A DNA stretch of 64,000 nt, from positions 1 to 64,000 of the forward strand of contig JAIWNE010000098.1 of assembly GCA_025331445.1 (NCBI GenBank), given 5' to 3'. The position numbers and the translations under genes were made by a program. The stretch is from Blakeslea trispora. Its lineage: Eukaryota > Mucoromycota > Mucoromycetes > Mucorales > Choanephoraceae. The stretch's first letter is position 1, and every line of letters starts with the position of its first letter. Shown here one piece after another: positions 49,046-59,997 of the stretch. The notes beneath the pieces were generated by a model. That model ran no database searches and was not told the DNA's origin. It saw only the letters and a list, made by a program, of their open reading frames with translations.

Positions 49046-50329
49046 TATCTAAAATATTAGACTAAAGAAAAGTCAAGAAAAAAAAAAAAGTCAAAGCCTC
49101 AGTTTATCGAAAAAAAAAAAAAAAAACGAGCAAATATGATATTTGATTGGCTGTTTATCCCCAAACAAAAATTATTGTGTGTACATCGGAGTTGTGTGAG
49201 CAAGCTTGCTCATGTAAGCAGTGGTTTCTTTGGGTGCATCCATGATCAATGAATCCGCTCCTCAGCCATTATCTTCTAAGCATCACCACTCATTAATACT
49301 ATTTATGAGCTGTAGTAAGAGATAATTGAAAGATGTGCATGAAGTCAAAAAAAGAATATTTTCTCTTCAAACAAAAATCAAGCCTGAGCCAAATGGAAAG
49401 AAATAAAAGTAAAAAGGGAAGAGTTATTCCTCCCAGCCCAGAGGAGGTTGAGTCAGCACCTATCAGATAAGGTCAAATCCTGTCTTGCCAGCATATATGC
49501 ACTAAGAACAATTAGATCTCTCCTATTGAAACAAACAAAAATAACAATCAGCAACCAATCTATTGAAACTTCCTGAGTCTACCACCCAACTCTCTACTAC
49601 ACAAAATTCATAGATTGGCAGTCTTTAACCATTTGACCTAGCCCCAATGGATAAAGCACCGGGAGCTTTGAACTCTCTCAATGAACCTCTTGCTGATTTT
49701 GGATGGGTTGTTGCAAGGCATAATCTGCAATAATAGATGATCTTCAATAGCCTCTTAATTTTCAAAATCTTTGTCTGAGGATATGAGTATCAGAGGTCGA
49801 CGTTTTAGAAACAATACAAGAAGAGGCAATGTATCTTTTGTATTCACTTTTTTAGGATGTAAAGTGACAATAGTATATTGAATTATATGTCTTTTCAAAC
49901 TCATGGCCAGATGCATTCAAAGAGGATAACCAGACTACATATACTCAATTGAATCTATATAATCTTTAGTCAGCAGCATCTGTCAGATTAGACAACAATA
50001 GCGAATAGGCTAGCTAATTGACCGATACTAGGCAATCTTGTCTATGATTGACACTAAGAAAATGAATTCAGTAGGTTGGACAACGGTGATTTTTTTATGT
50101 CATATTCTCATTAGTCAATCTATTTCTTTTTTTTCTCTTTATCAACATCATTATTTCATGGGACTTTCAGTGTTCATCCCAAAATACTTAGGACAAAAAG
50201 CATGGTCCATCTTTTTTTTTTTATCTTGACCAAAGAAAACGCGACCCGAAGCGGAGTTATTGCCTTTTAAAGTAATCCTAGGACTTTCATTGGCAGATAA
50301 TACAAAGTAGAAATCATTCTATACAAGGG
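49046..50329. other. Intergenic interval
   Basis: Upstream region of the TRMT2A-like gene, then AT-rich sequence up to the LINE insertion. A segment near 49650 has tRNA-like words, but I could not fold it into a cloverleaf. No gene supported. Confidence 0.45.
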
Positions 50330-51511
50330 AAAAATAGTAGAGTAAATTGATTCTCCAACCTTCGGCCAATTCATCGTTGTGTCAACAGTATCTGCAGCAC
50401 ACCATCCGTCGTTTCTTTAGCAAAGGGCCTCCAACACTTTTGTCTTGTTTCTTCCCCTCGCTTCGATCGAGCGTCTCTCTGGAGTATGGGTCTATTATGC
50501 CCTCTCTCTTCCAGACTCTGGATCTTGTCCTCAAAAACATCGATCTCGCTGATACGACGTGCACTCCTGCCACCCTAGCCTGCTTGCCTCTCCAATCGCT
50601 GTTCACAGAAGTCCCAGCCGATCACTGGATTTTAGCTCGCAGACCGCACATTCTCCTTGTGGGCGATTTCTTTATGTTTGATCCTATTCGTCGTTGTTTC
50701 CGCCCACTCACCCGTAGCGACCGGCCCCGATTTCCATACCTCTCAGCTCGATTATGGAAGGACTTGATAGTTGACAACTCTTTGCCATACTCGCATAGTT
50801 TCTCCCAGATTCTAGTCACACCGCCTACCGCTCTCGGTGTTATCGATGAATCCCCTTTCATCCAACACTGCGTTGGCTCTTTTGCTTGGAGTGCTCCGAA
50901 TCGAGTATTCAGAAAACTTGTTTTGAACATCACTCTCCCTCACTCTCATTCCTTCTCCACCTTGCGTCCTATTCAATGGACACGGTTTTGGCATCTGCCT
51001 ATTAGACCCGACACCCGCACCTTCTGGTACAGGGTCATTCACCACAAAATTCTTAGCCAACGGGCTATTTCCCTTTTCCGTCCGGATTCTTCGGATACAT
51101 GCTTTTTCTGTCATGCTAGCCAAGAATCTCCCTCCCACCTACTGGTAGAATGTCCTTTGAAATGGGCAGTCTGGTCTGAAGTTCTCTCACGCCAAGCTCC
51201 TTACCTCAGATTTGAACCAGCCGACGTCCTCAATGTTATACACAGATTCGCTGAATACGATTATATCTCGCCCGCTACCCTTTTCACCACTTGCGCTGCA
51301 ACAACTCTGGCCATTTGGCAAGCCCACTGGTCTAGCGTCATCAACGACGTCCCTTTTTCCCTGCCCTCGGTCCTTATCAAGGTGCAGAAACTATTGTAAA
51401 TAACTGTCTTCATACCAAAGCACACCTCTCAATATGACGTGTGACTTTTTCATGGTTAATTTTCTTCAATAAATTAACTCATACAAAAAAAAAAAAAAAA
51501 AATAGTAGAGT
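50330..51511 (+). mobile_element. 5'-truncated LINE insertion with poly(A) and target-site duplication
   Basis: The element body runs from about 50344 to 51500. It ends in an A18-20 tail after an AATAAA-like signal near 51468. The host sequence AATAGTAGAGT is found on both sides (50333-50343 and 51501-51511), with extra A on the left, giving a target-site duplication of at least 11 bp. Inside, one ORF is open from the truncation point to the stop at 51399. This structure is the hallmark of target-primed reverse transcription by a non-LTR retrotransposon. No decay is visible, so the insertion is recent. Confidence 0.92.
50344..51399 (+). CDS. LINE ORF2 C-terminal fragment (zinc-knuckle end of reverse transcriptase ORF)
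   Basis: About 350 codons, without a native start because the element is 5'-truncated. The RT catalytic palm is missing. The fragment contains a long thumb/linker region with FMFDPIRRCFRPLT and LSARLWKDLI, then FWYRVIHHKILSQR leading to the zf-RVT-type knuckle C-FC-(x)8-H-(x)4-C (CFFCHASQESPSHLLVEC), and a C-terminal helix AIWQAHWSSV. The ORF has no frameshift or stop. It cannot encode an active polymerase. Base composition (GC-richer than the surroundings) fits a recent arrival. Confidence 0.85.
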   Translation, partial: KLILQPSANSSLCQQYLQHTIRRFFSKGPPTLLSCFFPSLRSSVSLEYGSIMPSLFQTLDLVLKNIDLADTTCTPATLACLPLQSLFTEVPADHWILARRPHILLVGDFFMFDPIRRCFRPLTRSDRPRFPYLSARLWKDLIVDNSLPYSHSFSQILVTPPTALGVIDESPFIQHCVGSFAWSAPNRVFRKLVLNITLPHSHSFSTLRPIQWTRFWHLPIRPDTRTFWYRVIHHKILSQRAISLFRPDSSDTCFFCHASQESPSHLLVECPLKWAVWSEVLSRQAPYLRFEPADVLNVIHRFAEYDYISPATLFTTCAATTLAIWQAHWSSVINDVPFSLPSVLIKVQKLL

Positions 51512-51706
51512 CATACTCATGAAGTGTGTTTCCGAACAAACAAACAAATAGCCTTAGGTTCAAGTACACATCGAAATATCCCGTAGTTCAAATATGATTA
51601 TCAATACAAGAGTAAAAACGGTTTATAAGGTATTTCAGGCATTTACAAAAAAAAAAAAAAAAAGAAAGGAGATAAATTCTCTTTCATAGAGGACTAAATA
51701 AATTGC

Positions 51707-53086
51707 TTAGTTGACTTTTTCAGTCAATTCAGGAATAGCCTTGAACAAATCATCAACAAGTCCATAGTCAGCAACTTGGAAGATAGGAGCATCTGCATCC
51801 TTATTGATAGCAACAATAGTTTTGGAGTCCTTCATACCAGCAAGATGTTGGATAGCACCAGAAATACCTATTATGTCTCGTTTTAGCTAATTTTCCCACG
51901 ATTCATCACTTCTTATGTACTTACCGACAGCAATGTAGAGCTCTAAAAAATTAATGGACATTGAGTCAGCAAACTGTTCATTGTCTTGTTTTTCCTTTTT
52001 TTCAGAAAGTGAACAACTTACCAGGAGCAATGATTTTACCAGTTTGGCCAACTTGCAAAGAGTTATCAACAAAACCAGCATCCACAGCAGCACGAGAGGC
52101 ACCAACTGAAGGGATTGATGTTAGTCATTTTCTTCTCACAACCACGTGACTTCGTTACCTGCAGCACCAAGTTTGTCAGCCAAATCATAAAGCATCTTGA
52201 AGTTTTCACCATTCTTCATACCACGACCACCACTGATAACACGCTTAGCAGAGTTGAGGTCAGGACGATCGCTCTTTTGGATTTCTTCACTAATCCATTG
52301 AGTCAATGCGGGCTTCTCAGCACTAGGAGCAGCTTCTTCAGCAGCACTATCATCCTTAGTACCAGCTGCTTCAAAAGCAGTACCACGTACAGTAACTATC
52401 TTGACCTTGTCGTTAGACTTGACAGTGGCAATAGCGTTACCTATTTGATTGATCGTTTAGAACACTTTTGATCAATATCTAATTTTGTAGCCTCATCCTC
52501 AACAGTTCACTTATAGCCAATCACTTACCAGCATAGATGGGGCGAACAAAGGTATCTTCGCTTTCAATACCAACAATATCAGAGACGGCAGCAACATCCA
52601 GCAAGGCAGCAGCACGAGGGAAGATGTTCTTACCAGAAGCAGTATGACCTGTGAACAAGTGAGTAAATCCAAACTGGTTTTGAGCAGCAACAAGAAGAGG
52701 TGCAATATCTTCAGGTAGAGCATTGGCATAAGCAGCATCCTTAGCGGTCAATACCTTGGAGACGCCGTTTAATTTAGCAACTTGTTGAACAACACTTTCA
52801 GGAGCATCGCCTGCAACCAAAGCGGAAATTGAGCCACCTAACTTGTTGGCAGCAGTCAAAGCATTCAAAGTGGCACCACTGATAGCACCATCCTTATGTT
52901 CGACATATAAAAGTGTATTGGCGCCAGCACCAGTTGCATAGAAGCGTTGAGCCAATGTAGCGCGTGCCTGAAATAATCATAGAAAAGATAACAGTTTAAT
53001 GTTTAATTTATCTTAATTTGATTTCAATGTCGTCTGATCCAAATATTTACTTGAAGGGCAATGCGTGAAGTGGTTGTAAAGAACAT
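51707..53086 (-). CDS. ETFA: Electron transfer flavoprotein alpha subunit
   Basis: Six exons (53086-53051, 52967-52529, 52440-52159, 52105-52022, 51942-51925, 51867-51707) give 339 residues. The N-terminus [20 protein letters not shown] is a mitochondrial presequence. The alpha-subunit domain I begins [12 protein letters not shown]. The FAD-binding C-terminal half holds [55 protein letters not shown] and [18 protein letters not shown], all hallmark ETF-alpha segments. With the beta subunit it carries electrons from mitochondrial acyl-CoA and amino-acid dehydrogenases to ETF-QO. Exon 5 is an 18-nt micro-exon inside a hallmark motif, which makes it reliable. Confidence 0.95.
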
Positions 53087-55117
53087 GACTTGTGGATCAA
53101 AGGTTGCGTAAAAAAAAAAAGACAAAAAGAAAAAACAGAAAAGCTATGAAATTCCATAATCTTTCGAGATGAAATTTAGTTTCCGCAGATCTAGCGTCGG
53201 AATTTGTAACATTTTAAGCAGTCCCTTTGCCCAAATAAACAATCGACTTCTTTGCTATAGCATATATCATGTTGAATGGGCTATCAATCATCTTAATACA
53301 ACTGGATTGAGCTCTCGTCGAGACAGTTTTGGTATTAATCGAAGTCTTGTTAAATTGGGACAAATTCCGGTCATTAATTCACAGACCAAATTGAATGTTT
53401 GTATCGATTTATGCAAGTCAATCAAGGGCAGCACTTCCAATTTGTATTACCAACATATCATCTACTAGAGGATGTAAACGCTTTTTGATAGGTCAAGTAG
53501 AGCGATGATTTTCCCGCCAAATTATTGAGCAAGAACTTTCTCACGGGCCTTATGAACATCAAGGTTTTAGAGTCTATTCTATATGTTGCTTCAACGAAAA
53601 ACTGAATGCTTTCCTATCGTAGCAAGAGAATAATGTCACCATGTTACTACCTTGCCTTAATTTTGGCCAAGGTAATGACCAATGAAAGTACAAGACAATA
53701 CTTTTTTTATAAAGACTGAGTCAGGGAAGGATTTACACTTACATTTGAAATTATAACGATCTATAGCTGTAGCCAGTTGTATACGATTATGAGCCTAATT
53801 TACAAAACCTCTTGACGCTTTTGAGATTCTTACTTTCGAGATCTTTAGGAGACAGCAAATCTGATTCTGATGTCTGTAATGAATTTCATATCTCGTGAAT
53901 GTGATCAAACAAAACTTGAGCTTAAAACAGGCAAAGATAGTTTACAGCCGGGCCGTACTTTCAATGTAAGCTCAAGCTTTCTCCATACTATCTTCTCTTT
54001 TTTTATGACACGTCTTTCTTAAAAAGTCAAACAGAGAGCAATGCGCCACTTTATTATTTTGGGTCGCTATTTAAGTAACAAAAGGAAAGTTGCAGCACTT
54101 GTAGCTATGTGAACAACCAATACAAAAATGAGCTTATCATCATTCTCTCACACCAATTTGCTTCTAAACGATTTAACTCTGGACGAATATCAGCCTACAC
54201 CATGATGTCTGGCTAATCATTGTTGCATACTTTTATTTTTGTAACTGGAATAAAAATAGATACTAAAAATATCAAAGTATGAAAGTGACATACTCAAATT
54301 AGCATTGCTTAATGTGGTGGATGCTTATTACGAAATACTCAGTTTGCTCGTTTTTGAAAATGCTAGATAAACATTAAGATTAGGCTTCTTTGCGCTTTCC
54401 ACAAATGTTTATTTCTGGCGTTGTAGAGAAAAGTGGTTTATTTTCGGTTCACTTATCTATGTATTCAGTATTAGTATACCATCCAACAGATGCATAATCC
54501 TAATGCTGCAAGAAGAAGCAGTTTTGGATAATTGCTAGAAAATGCTAGTCAAACTGAAGAGTATACTAAACAAAGACTTATTTGTTCAAACACCGTAATG
54601 ATAGCACTCAAATTAGACTTGTTTCTCAAAAGTTGTACAATGCTTAATTTGTCAAATTTACATTCACTTGCATTTGTAACCCAGACAAATAAGTTGTTTA
54701 CAGTTAAACATATACTAGCTTTATCTGAACGATTGCCAATAGCTATCGTTTTTATTTTCTTGTCTCAAAACACTTGTATAATAGTTTTAGTTGCCTTGAA
54801 AAGATTGAGCTATTGAAGTAATAGAGTTTATTCAAAAGTATAAATAATTACTAGAAAGACGAGAACTAAAGGTGTAGGAGGTACAAAAAGATCATCTAGA
54901 CATGTAGGACAAATCAAATTTATAGAGTAATAAAAAGTTTTGATGAGATTGCTCTGTCTATCTTTTTTTCTTTCACTTCTTATTTATTTTTACATTTAGC
55001 CTTCCAATTTGTTTTTGCCCCGGAAAAACAAAAAATAAGACCACTTTCCCTTCATTTATACAACATTAAACCCATTCCTGTCCTTTTACAACGTTTTGTT
55101 TTATTGAAGTCTAAAAG
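53087..55117. other. Intergenic interval
   Basis: About 2 kb of AT-rich DNA. ORFs at 53.17 and 54.53 kb (about 95-100 codons) have no recognisable domain and read as chance ORFs. The right end holds the T-rich leader of the subtilase gene. Confidence 0.5.
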
Positions 55118-56990
55118 ATGTTAATTCATAAAGCTTTCGCTATAGTTGCACTCTCATACTTGTCCACAGCTTCGGCTTATAACTTGGACAGTATCCTTAA
55201 TTCAAGAAGCGGAAATGGAAACTTTATTATTCAATTGAATCAAACAGCATGTATTAAGCATTGTAATTATCTTTCAAAAAGAAAAGCTACTTGCTGTATC
55301 TAATTATAGGCTTGTGTTTGTAGTTGTTCCTCAATTTATTGATAACGCTTTTGATGTGTTTGCGCAATCCATTGGAAATAATCACTTGGCAAAGAGAGGA
55401 AACAAGATTGTTCGTCGTGACACTGAGGAAGAACAGGTACATGTGTTTGATGCGTACGACATTGGCGACTCTTTTAAGGGCATTACTGTCAGTTTCGAAA
55501 ATCTTGATATTGTCAAGACTTTGATTCAGTCTTTCACAAATAACGAGATTGTTCAAATTATTCCTGATGAAAACTTTGTATTTGACTTGCCTACATCTCC
55601 AAAGACTGTTCATGAAAAGAGAAAACTAACTGCCCGTCGCGTTGCTTCTCAACGAATTGGCAATTTCGATCTCGATGATTATGAACATGACAAGGATTGT
55701 CCTTTTGCTCATGAACATAGTGGCCATGCTTCGCTCTCGAAGAGATCTTCCTCCAAAAAGAGATACCATTCCAAAAAAGTAACAAAGAAGTCTGCCACTA
55801 AGAAAGCGCATAAGAAAACTACTCACAAGTCAGTGAAAAAATCTTCCAAGAAATCTTTCAAGAAAGCTGCCAAGAAGAGCACTAAGCATCCGGCAAAGAA
55901 GTCTACTAAAAAGGTTACAAAGAAGTCTGCCAAAAAGTCTGCCAAAAAGTCTGTCAAAAAGTCTACCAAGAAGTCTGCCAAAAAGTCTACCAAGAAGACC
56001 ACCAAGAAGACCACCAAGAAGACCACCAAGAAGACCACCAAGAAAAACATCAAGAAGACCACTAAGGCATCTGTCGCTGCAAGTAAGTTGGGTCAAAGCA
56101 AATTGACAGCTCAATATTTGAGTCAAAGTGACGCTACATGGAATCTTGCTCGCATTTCCCAACACAAGCGTCACTTGAGCGACCCCTACGTTTACCCTGC
56201 TACAGCTGGCTCCAGTGCATACGTCTATATCATTGATGATGGTATGAAGATCGATCATGAAGAATTTGAAGGTCGTGCCTCTTGGGGTTATTCCACCTAT
56301 TCTGGTGTCTCTCGCTTAGGTGAAGGTCATGGTACTCACGTAGGTGGTATCATTGCTGGTAAGACGTATGGTATTGCTAAGAAGGCCAACCTTGTCGCTG
56401 TTCAAGTACTTGATGAAAGTGGTAGTGGCTCTCTCTCTAGTCTTTTAGCTGGTATTCAATGGGTAAACAAGCAAGCTGCCAAGCACAAAGGAAAGGCCAT
56501 TATCAACATGTCCCTTGGTCTCAAGACAGGTGGTAAGCTGGACTCATCCCTTAAGGCATTTGATAAAGCTGTTACTGCTGTTGTCAAGGCTGGTGTTCCT
56601 GTCATTGCTGCTGCCGGTAACTGGGGCAACGATGCTTGTGACGTCTTGCCTGCCGGTAACCCTAATGTCTTCTCTGTTGGTGCCATTGACAATAATGATA
56701 AGATGGGTGACTACAGCTCATACGGTAAATGTGTTTCTATTCTTGCTCCTGGAAGCAAGATCAAGAGTGCATTCATCAAATCTGAATCCTCTACTACTAC
56801 TTTGACTGGTACTTCCATGGCAGCTCCTCATGCTGCTGGTGTTGCTGCTCTCTTTGTTGATAAGCTCGGTAAGCCTACACCTACTGCGCTCTATAAAGCT
56901 ATGAAAAGCTCAGGCACAAAGAATGTTGCCAAGTCTGTTACTTCCAACACACCCAACCTTTTACTTTTCAATGGTCAAGCTTCCTCATAG
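55118..56990 (+). CDS. Subtilisin-like serine protease with lysine-rich insert
   Basis: Two exons, 55118-55250 and 55324-56990, give about 599 residues. A signal peptide (MLIHKAFAIVALSYLSTASA) precedes an inhibitor-I9-like propeptide (FIIQLNQTA to FVFDLP, about residues 35-130). Then, at about residues 183-295, lies a run of KKS/KKT/KKA triplets and tetrads, including four consecutive KKTT units. The S8 proteinase-K-type domain follows: Asp in YIIDDGMKIDH (about 349), His in GHGTHVGG (about 382), Asn of the oxyanion hole in AAAGNWGND, Ser in GTSMAAPHAAG (about 541). Kex2-like KR sites flank the Lys tract. Such an insert between propeptide and catalytic domain is not a usual S8 feature. The 73-nt intron placement is the best in-frame choice. 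Confidence 0.88.
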
Positions 56991-57152
56991 AAGGCATGTG
57001 CTCTGCTATGTAAGTTTGTATTTTTTCTTCCAAATAAACAAACTCAATAAGTCCAATTGTATTCTCTTTTATTGCTTTACGTCTCATAAGTAGCAATTAA
57101 CTTATGATGTGTGAATACATAGGGGGAGGGAGGGGGTATGAAATCACTTCAT

Positions 57153-58971
57153 TCATTTTAATCCTGATTGCTTCTGAGCAGCATCTAGCTGTTGCCTAAA
57201 TTCGCGAATAGCACAATCGCAAAAGGAAGCCAACATCTTGCTGACCATATTCAATCCTTTATCTGTCTTTCTGGCAATTTCGGATGGATCGAACTCTTCA
57301 AAAATAAGCTCGAATCTAAACTTGCATGCTCTAATTTGTATTTAAATAGAACTGATTAATAAAGTGTAACAGACACAAAGAAAATGAAAAGTTTACGCAG
57401 AAAAAAACCGAAGGTTTTCAATGGCACGATAAGTTCGCTTGCTATCTGTATGAATTTTGCTAAGCAATCCAAATGGTCTTCTAGAGCGCTTTACAAGACT
57501 GTTGTAAACGTTGCAAAGCACAATACCATCACTATTGTAGTTGAGAAACAAGGTCAAGTTTCATTTCAAGAAGAGTCTATCATGAACTTACGCGAGGAAC
57601 TGTAGAAATGCATCTTCATCTTCGCTAGGATCTGGAACCTCGCTAGGTTGAACACTGTCGCCCAAGTTATCAATAATTAACGCATGATACCTGCCTAAAT
57701 AAAGATGCTATTTTTTTTAGCACACTGAACTTAAATTATCTATCTCGTGTTCTACATCATTTTATATGCAGATGGACATTTTACCCATTGGGTTGTTTGC
57801 GTAAGAGCCTCGCTCGAGCCATACAGGTATTGTTTGTTTGGTCGGAATAGGTAAACTCTTTGGTTGATCGTTCAGTTCTTCTGTTAAACTCAAAGTTTGA
57901 GCCTGATCCATCAAAGCTTGGATTTCGGGCGTAAACATAGCAGGAGGACTGCCTATATGATGAGGCGGATTAAAAGCATACTGCTGAACGACATTTAGAT
58001 AGCTATGTATAGCCAATCGCTCTTTTTCCAACAGACTAAAATTAGACGATCTATAAATGTATCCATTGTTCTCTTCATGATGGTCGTCTTCTTCTTCGTG
58101 CATTCGATATTCATTTTCGAGTACCTTCATAGCTTCCAATACATCTAATGAGGCATGTCGTAGCTTACTCAAAGCTGTGTCGGATAGGTTGTGTCGATTG
58201 ACGGTGTAGTTCTTGACAGAGCCAAGCATTTTTGTGACAGATTGCAATAGAGGCAATATTTGAAACGAACCATACATAACTTCATCTGTTTCATTTGGTG
58301 TCGAATGAGAAGAAATAGACGAAGAAGAGATAGAGGGTCTATGAGGGCCTGTCACCATAGACCATGCTGTCAATGTACTCTGTATATCTTCGAAACAATG
58401 CCCCAGCAATACATCCAAGTCAGTCTCAACATCCACTTCAGTCCAAGTTGGAGGAGGTGCTTGTGGTGTAGGCAACTGATCATCATCATCGTCTGGCTCT
58501 TCCGTCAGTATAGTATTTCGGAATCCCAAAGTGCCTGTCCTGTGGTCTGTTCAGTCAATCTTTCTGTTCTGCTTTTTCTCTCTTCTTGTCTTACTTTACT
58601 TGTTTACTTGTAAGTCTTTTTTGGCATAGAAATTCTGAAGCCGTTCAATAGAACCCAAAGTTACGACCGAAGATCTTCTTTGGGCTTGCTCAAAAAATAA
58701 ATACGATGGATGTCCAATTGATTCTTTTTTTTTTTAGCTTACCTGAACGAGCAAACCCTTTGGTTTGAATACCGTTGATGGGCTTGAGATATCTTTTACC
58801 AAAAGGGCTTTGAGCGCGTACAATAGCATCGGGATTATAGGGTATAGGTGAAGAAACTCTTCGGATTGGGAAACTTGAGAGATCATCGTCTGGTATAGGA
58901 GGAAGAGAATCTGTACTTTGCGTGCTTTGAGTTGCTGTGGGTATGGGATCAGTGTCTAAAGGGTGCGTCAT
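57153..58971 (-). CDS. Uncharacterised protein with a C-terminal CH-like domain
   Basis: Six exons (58971-58743, 58684-58600, 58539-57785, 57694-57592, 57531-57397, 57330-57153) join in frame to 494 residues. The N-terminus is Pro/Ser-rich and polar, then RSSVVTLGSIERLQNFYAKK, an acidic EEPDDDDD patch and a helical middle (QILPLLQSVTKMLGSVKNY). The last 100 residues (EDEDAFLQFLADGIVLCNV, then NSLVKRSRRPFGLLSKIH and RAIENLRFFSAACKFRFEL) look like a calponin-homology fold of the kind found at the N-terminus of Cdc24, but no DH or PH domain follows. Function unknown; a polarity or cytoskeleton adaptor is a guess. Exons 2 and 5 are recovered only by splice reasoning. Confidence 0.65.
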
Positions 58972-59591
58972 CGGCTACGTGTGTGTATATGCAAATAAAC
59001 GTAATACGAGCGACAAAAAGGGAAGAAGAGAGAGAGAGAGAGATCCTTCTTTTGCAAATAACATCTGCTTATTTTGATACTCAGTAAAGTAATATTGAAG
59101 TTCGGCATTCTTTTTACTTACACATGTAATATGCGTTATTTTTTGGGATAAGTCTCATTACGCTTTATTAAGCCATTCAAGTTTCGAGTGTCAAATCACA
59201 TAATCAGAATGTTGAGAAAAACGACCAAACAAAGATCTCTCTCAAATGAAGTTATTTGTGTTAAGCAAATAGAATATACTAAATGAATTATGAGCATTGA
59301 ATGTGCCAATAAGAGACTTGGCCAGCGACTTTGTTTAAGACAAAAGAGATAAAAAGGTTTCATTTAATGTGAGCGAGCCCCTCAAAAATATATATATATA
59401 TATATATTTTGCTGAAGTACTGCTTTGGTAAACAGCGTATGACATGCCCTACTTCTTGACTTGTTTGATGAAACTTTAGCAACTTGAATCATACGCTATA
59501 TGTATAAATACACGTAAGTGGCATATCTTTTTATCGAGACATGCTTTTCACTAAGCCTTGTTTTAATGCTATATAAAAACTTGAATATAGA
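58972..59591. other. Intergenic interval
   Basis: Upstream region of the CH-like gene and 3' flank of TIM8. Contains (GA)n at about 59027-59042 and (AT)n at about 59387-59407. No gene. Confidence 0.5.
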
Positions 59592-59997
59592 CTAAATAGT
59601 TGTGTTTCTCAACTGTTCAAGTCGCTTTACAATAAACATGCTTGTATCGAGGAAGCGTTCTACACAGTTAGATAAGCAAGCTTCTTCAGTACGATCCAAT
59701 TTATTGTTGATTTTGGAAATACATTTATCCTACATAAATAAGAAGAGAAAGACCACATAAGCAAGCTTATTCTTATACTCTAATAATACTCTTTACCCAA
59801 CAGTCATCTGTCATTGAGTGAACAGTTTGTTGAACGCGAGCCTTAGCTTGTTCAGCTTGAAGAAACTAATTTATCACCTCAGTCTCTGCTCTTCTTCTTT
59901 TTCTATGTCAAACACATGTGGTCTTCACTAAAACCACCACTTAACATACTTGGCCAAGCTCGCGTTGATCGACTTCAGAGAGTTTTGTTTGAGACAT
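59592..59997 (-). CDS. TIM8: Mitochondrial small Tim chaperone Tim8
   Basis: Three exons (59997-59950, 59865-59797, 59729-59592) give an 84-residue protein too split to show as an ORF. The two CX3C motifs of small Tims are present: CWDKC and CLSNC, separated by 17-18 residues, followed by VERFLDTSMFIVKRL. The LxNCVxRFLDT wording is typical of Tim8 rather than Tim9, Tim10 or Tim13. With Tim13 it escorts hydrophobic precursors across the intermembrane space. Frames are exact at both joins. Confidence 0.93.

Noticed and set aside
49600..49720. tRNA-like words (AATGGATAAAGCACC, TTTGAACTC)
   Set aside because: I could not pair an acceptor stem or a T arm with a proper loop. A tRNAscan run would settle it.
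53169..53468. 99-codon plus-strand ORF downstream of nothing known
   Set aside because: No domain and no codon pattern like nearby genes; likely a chance ORF.
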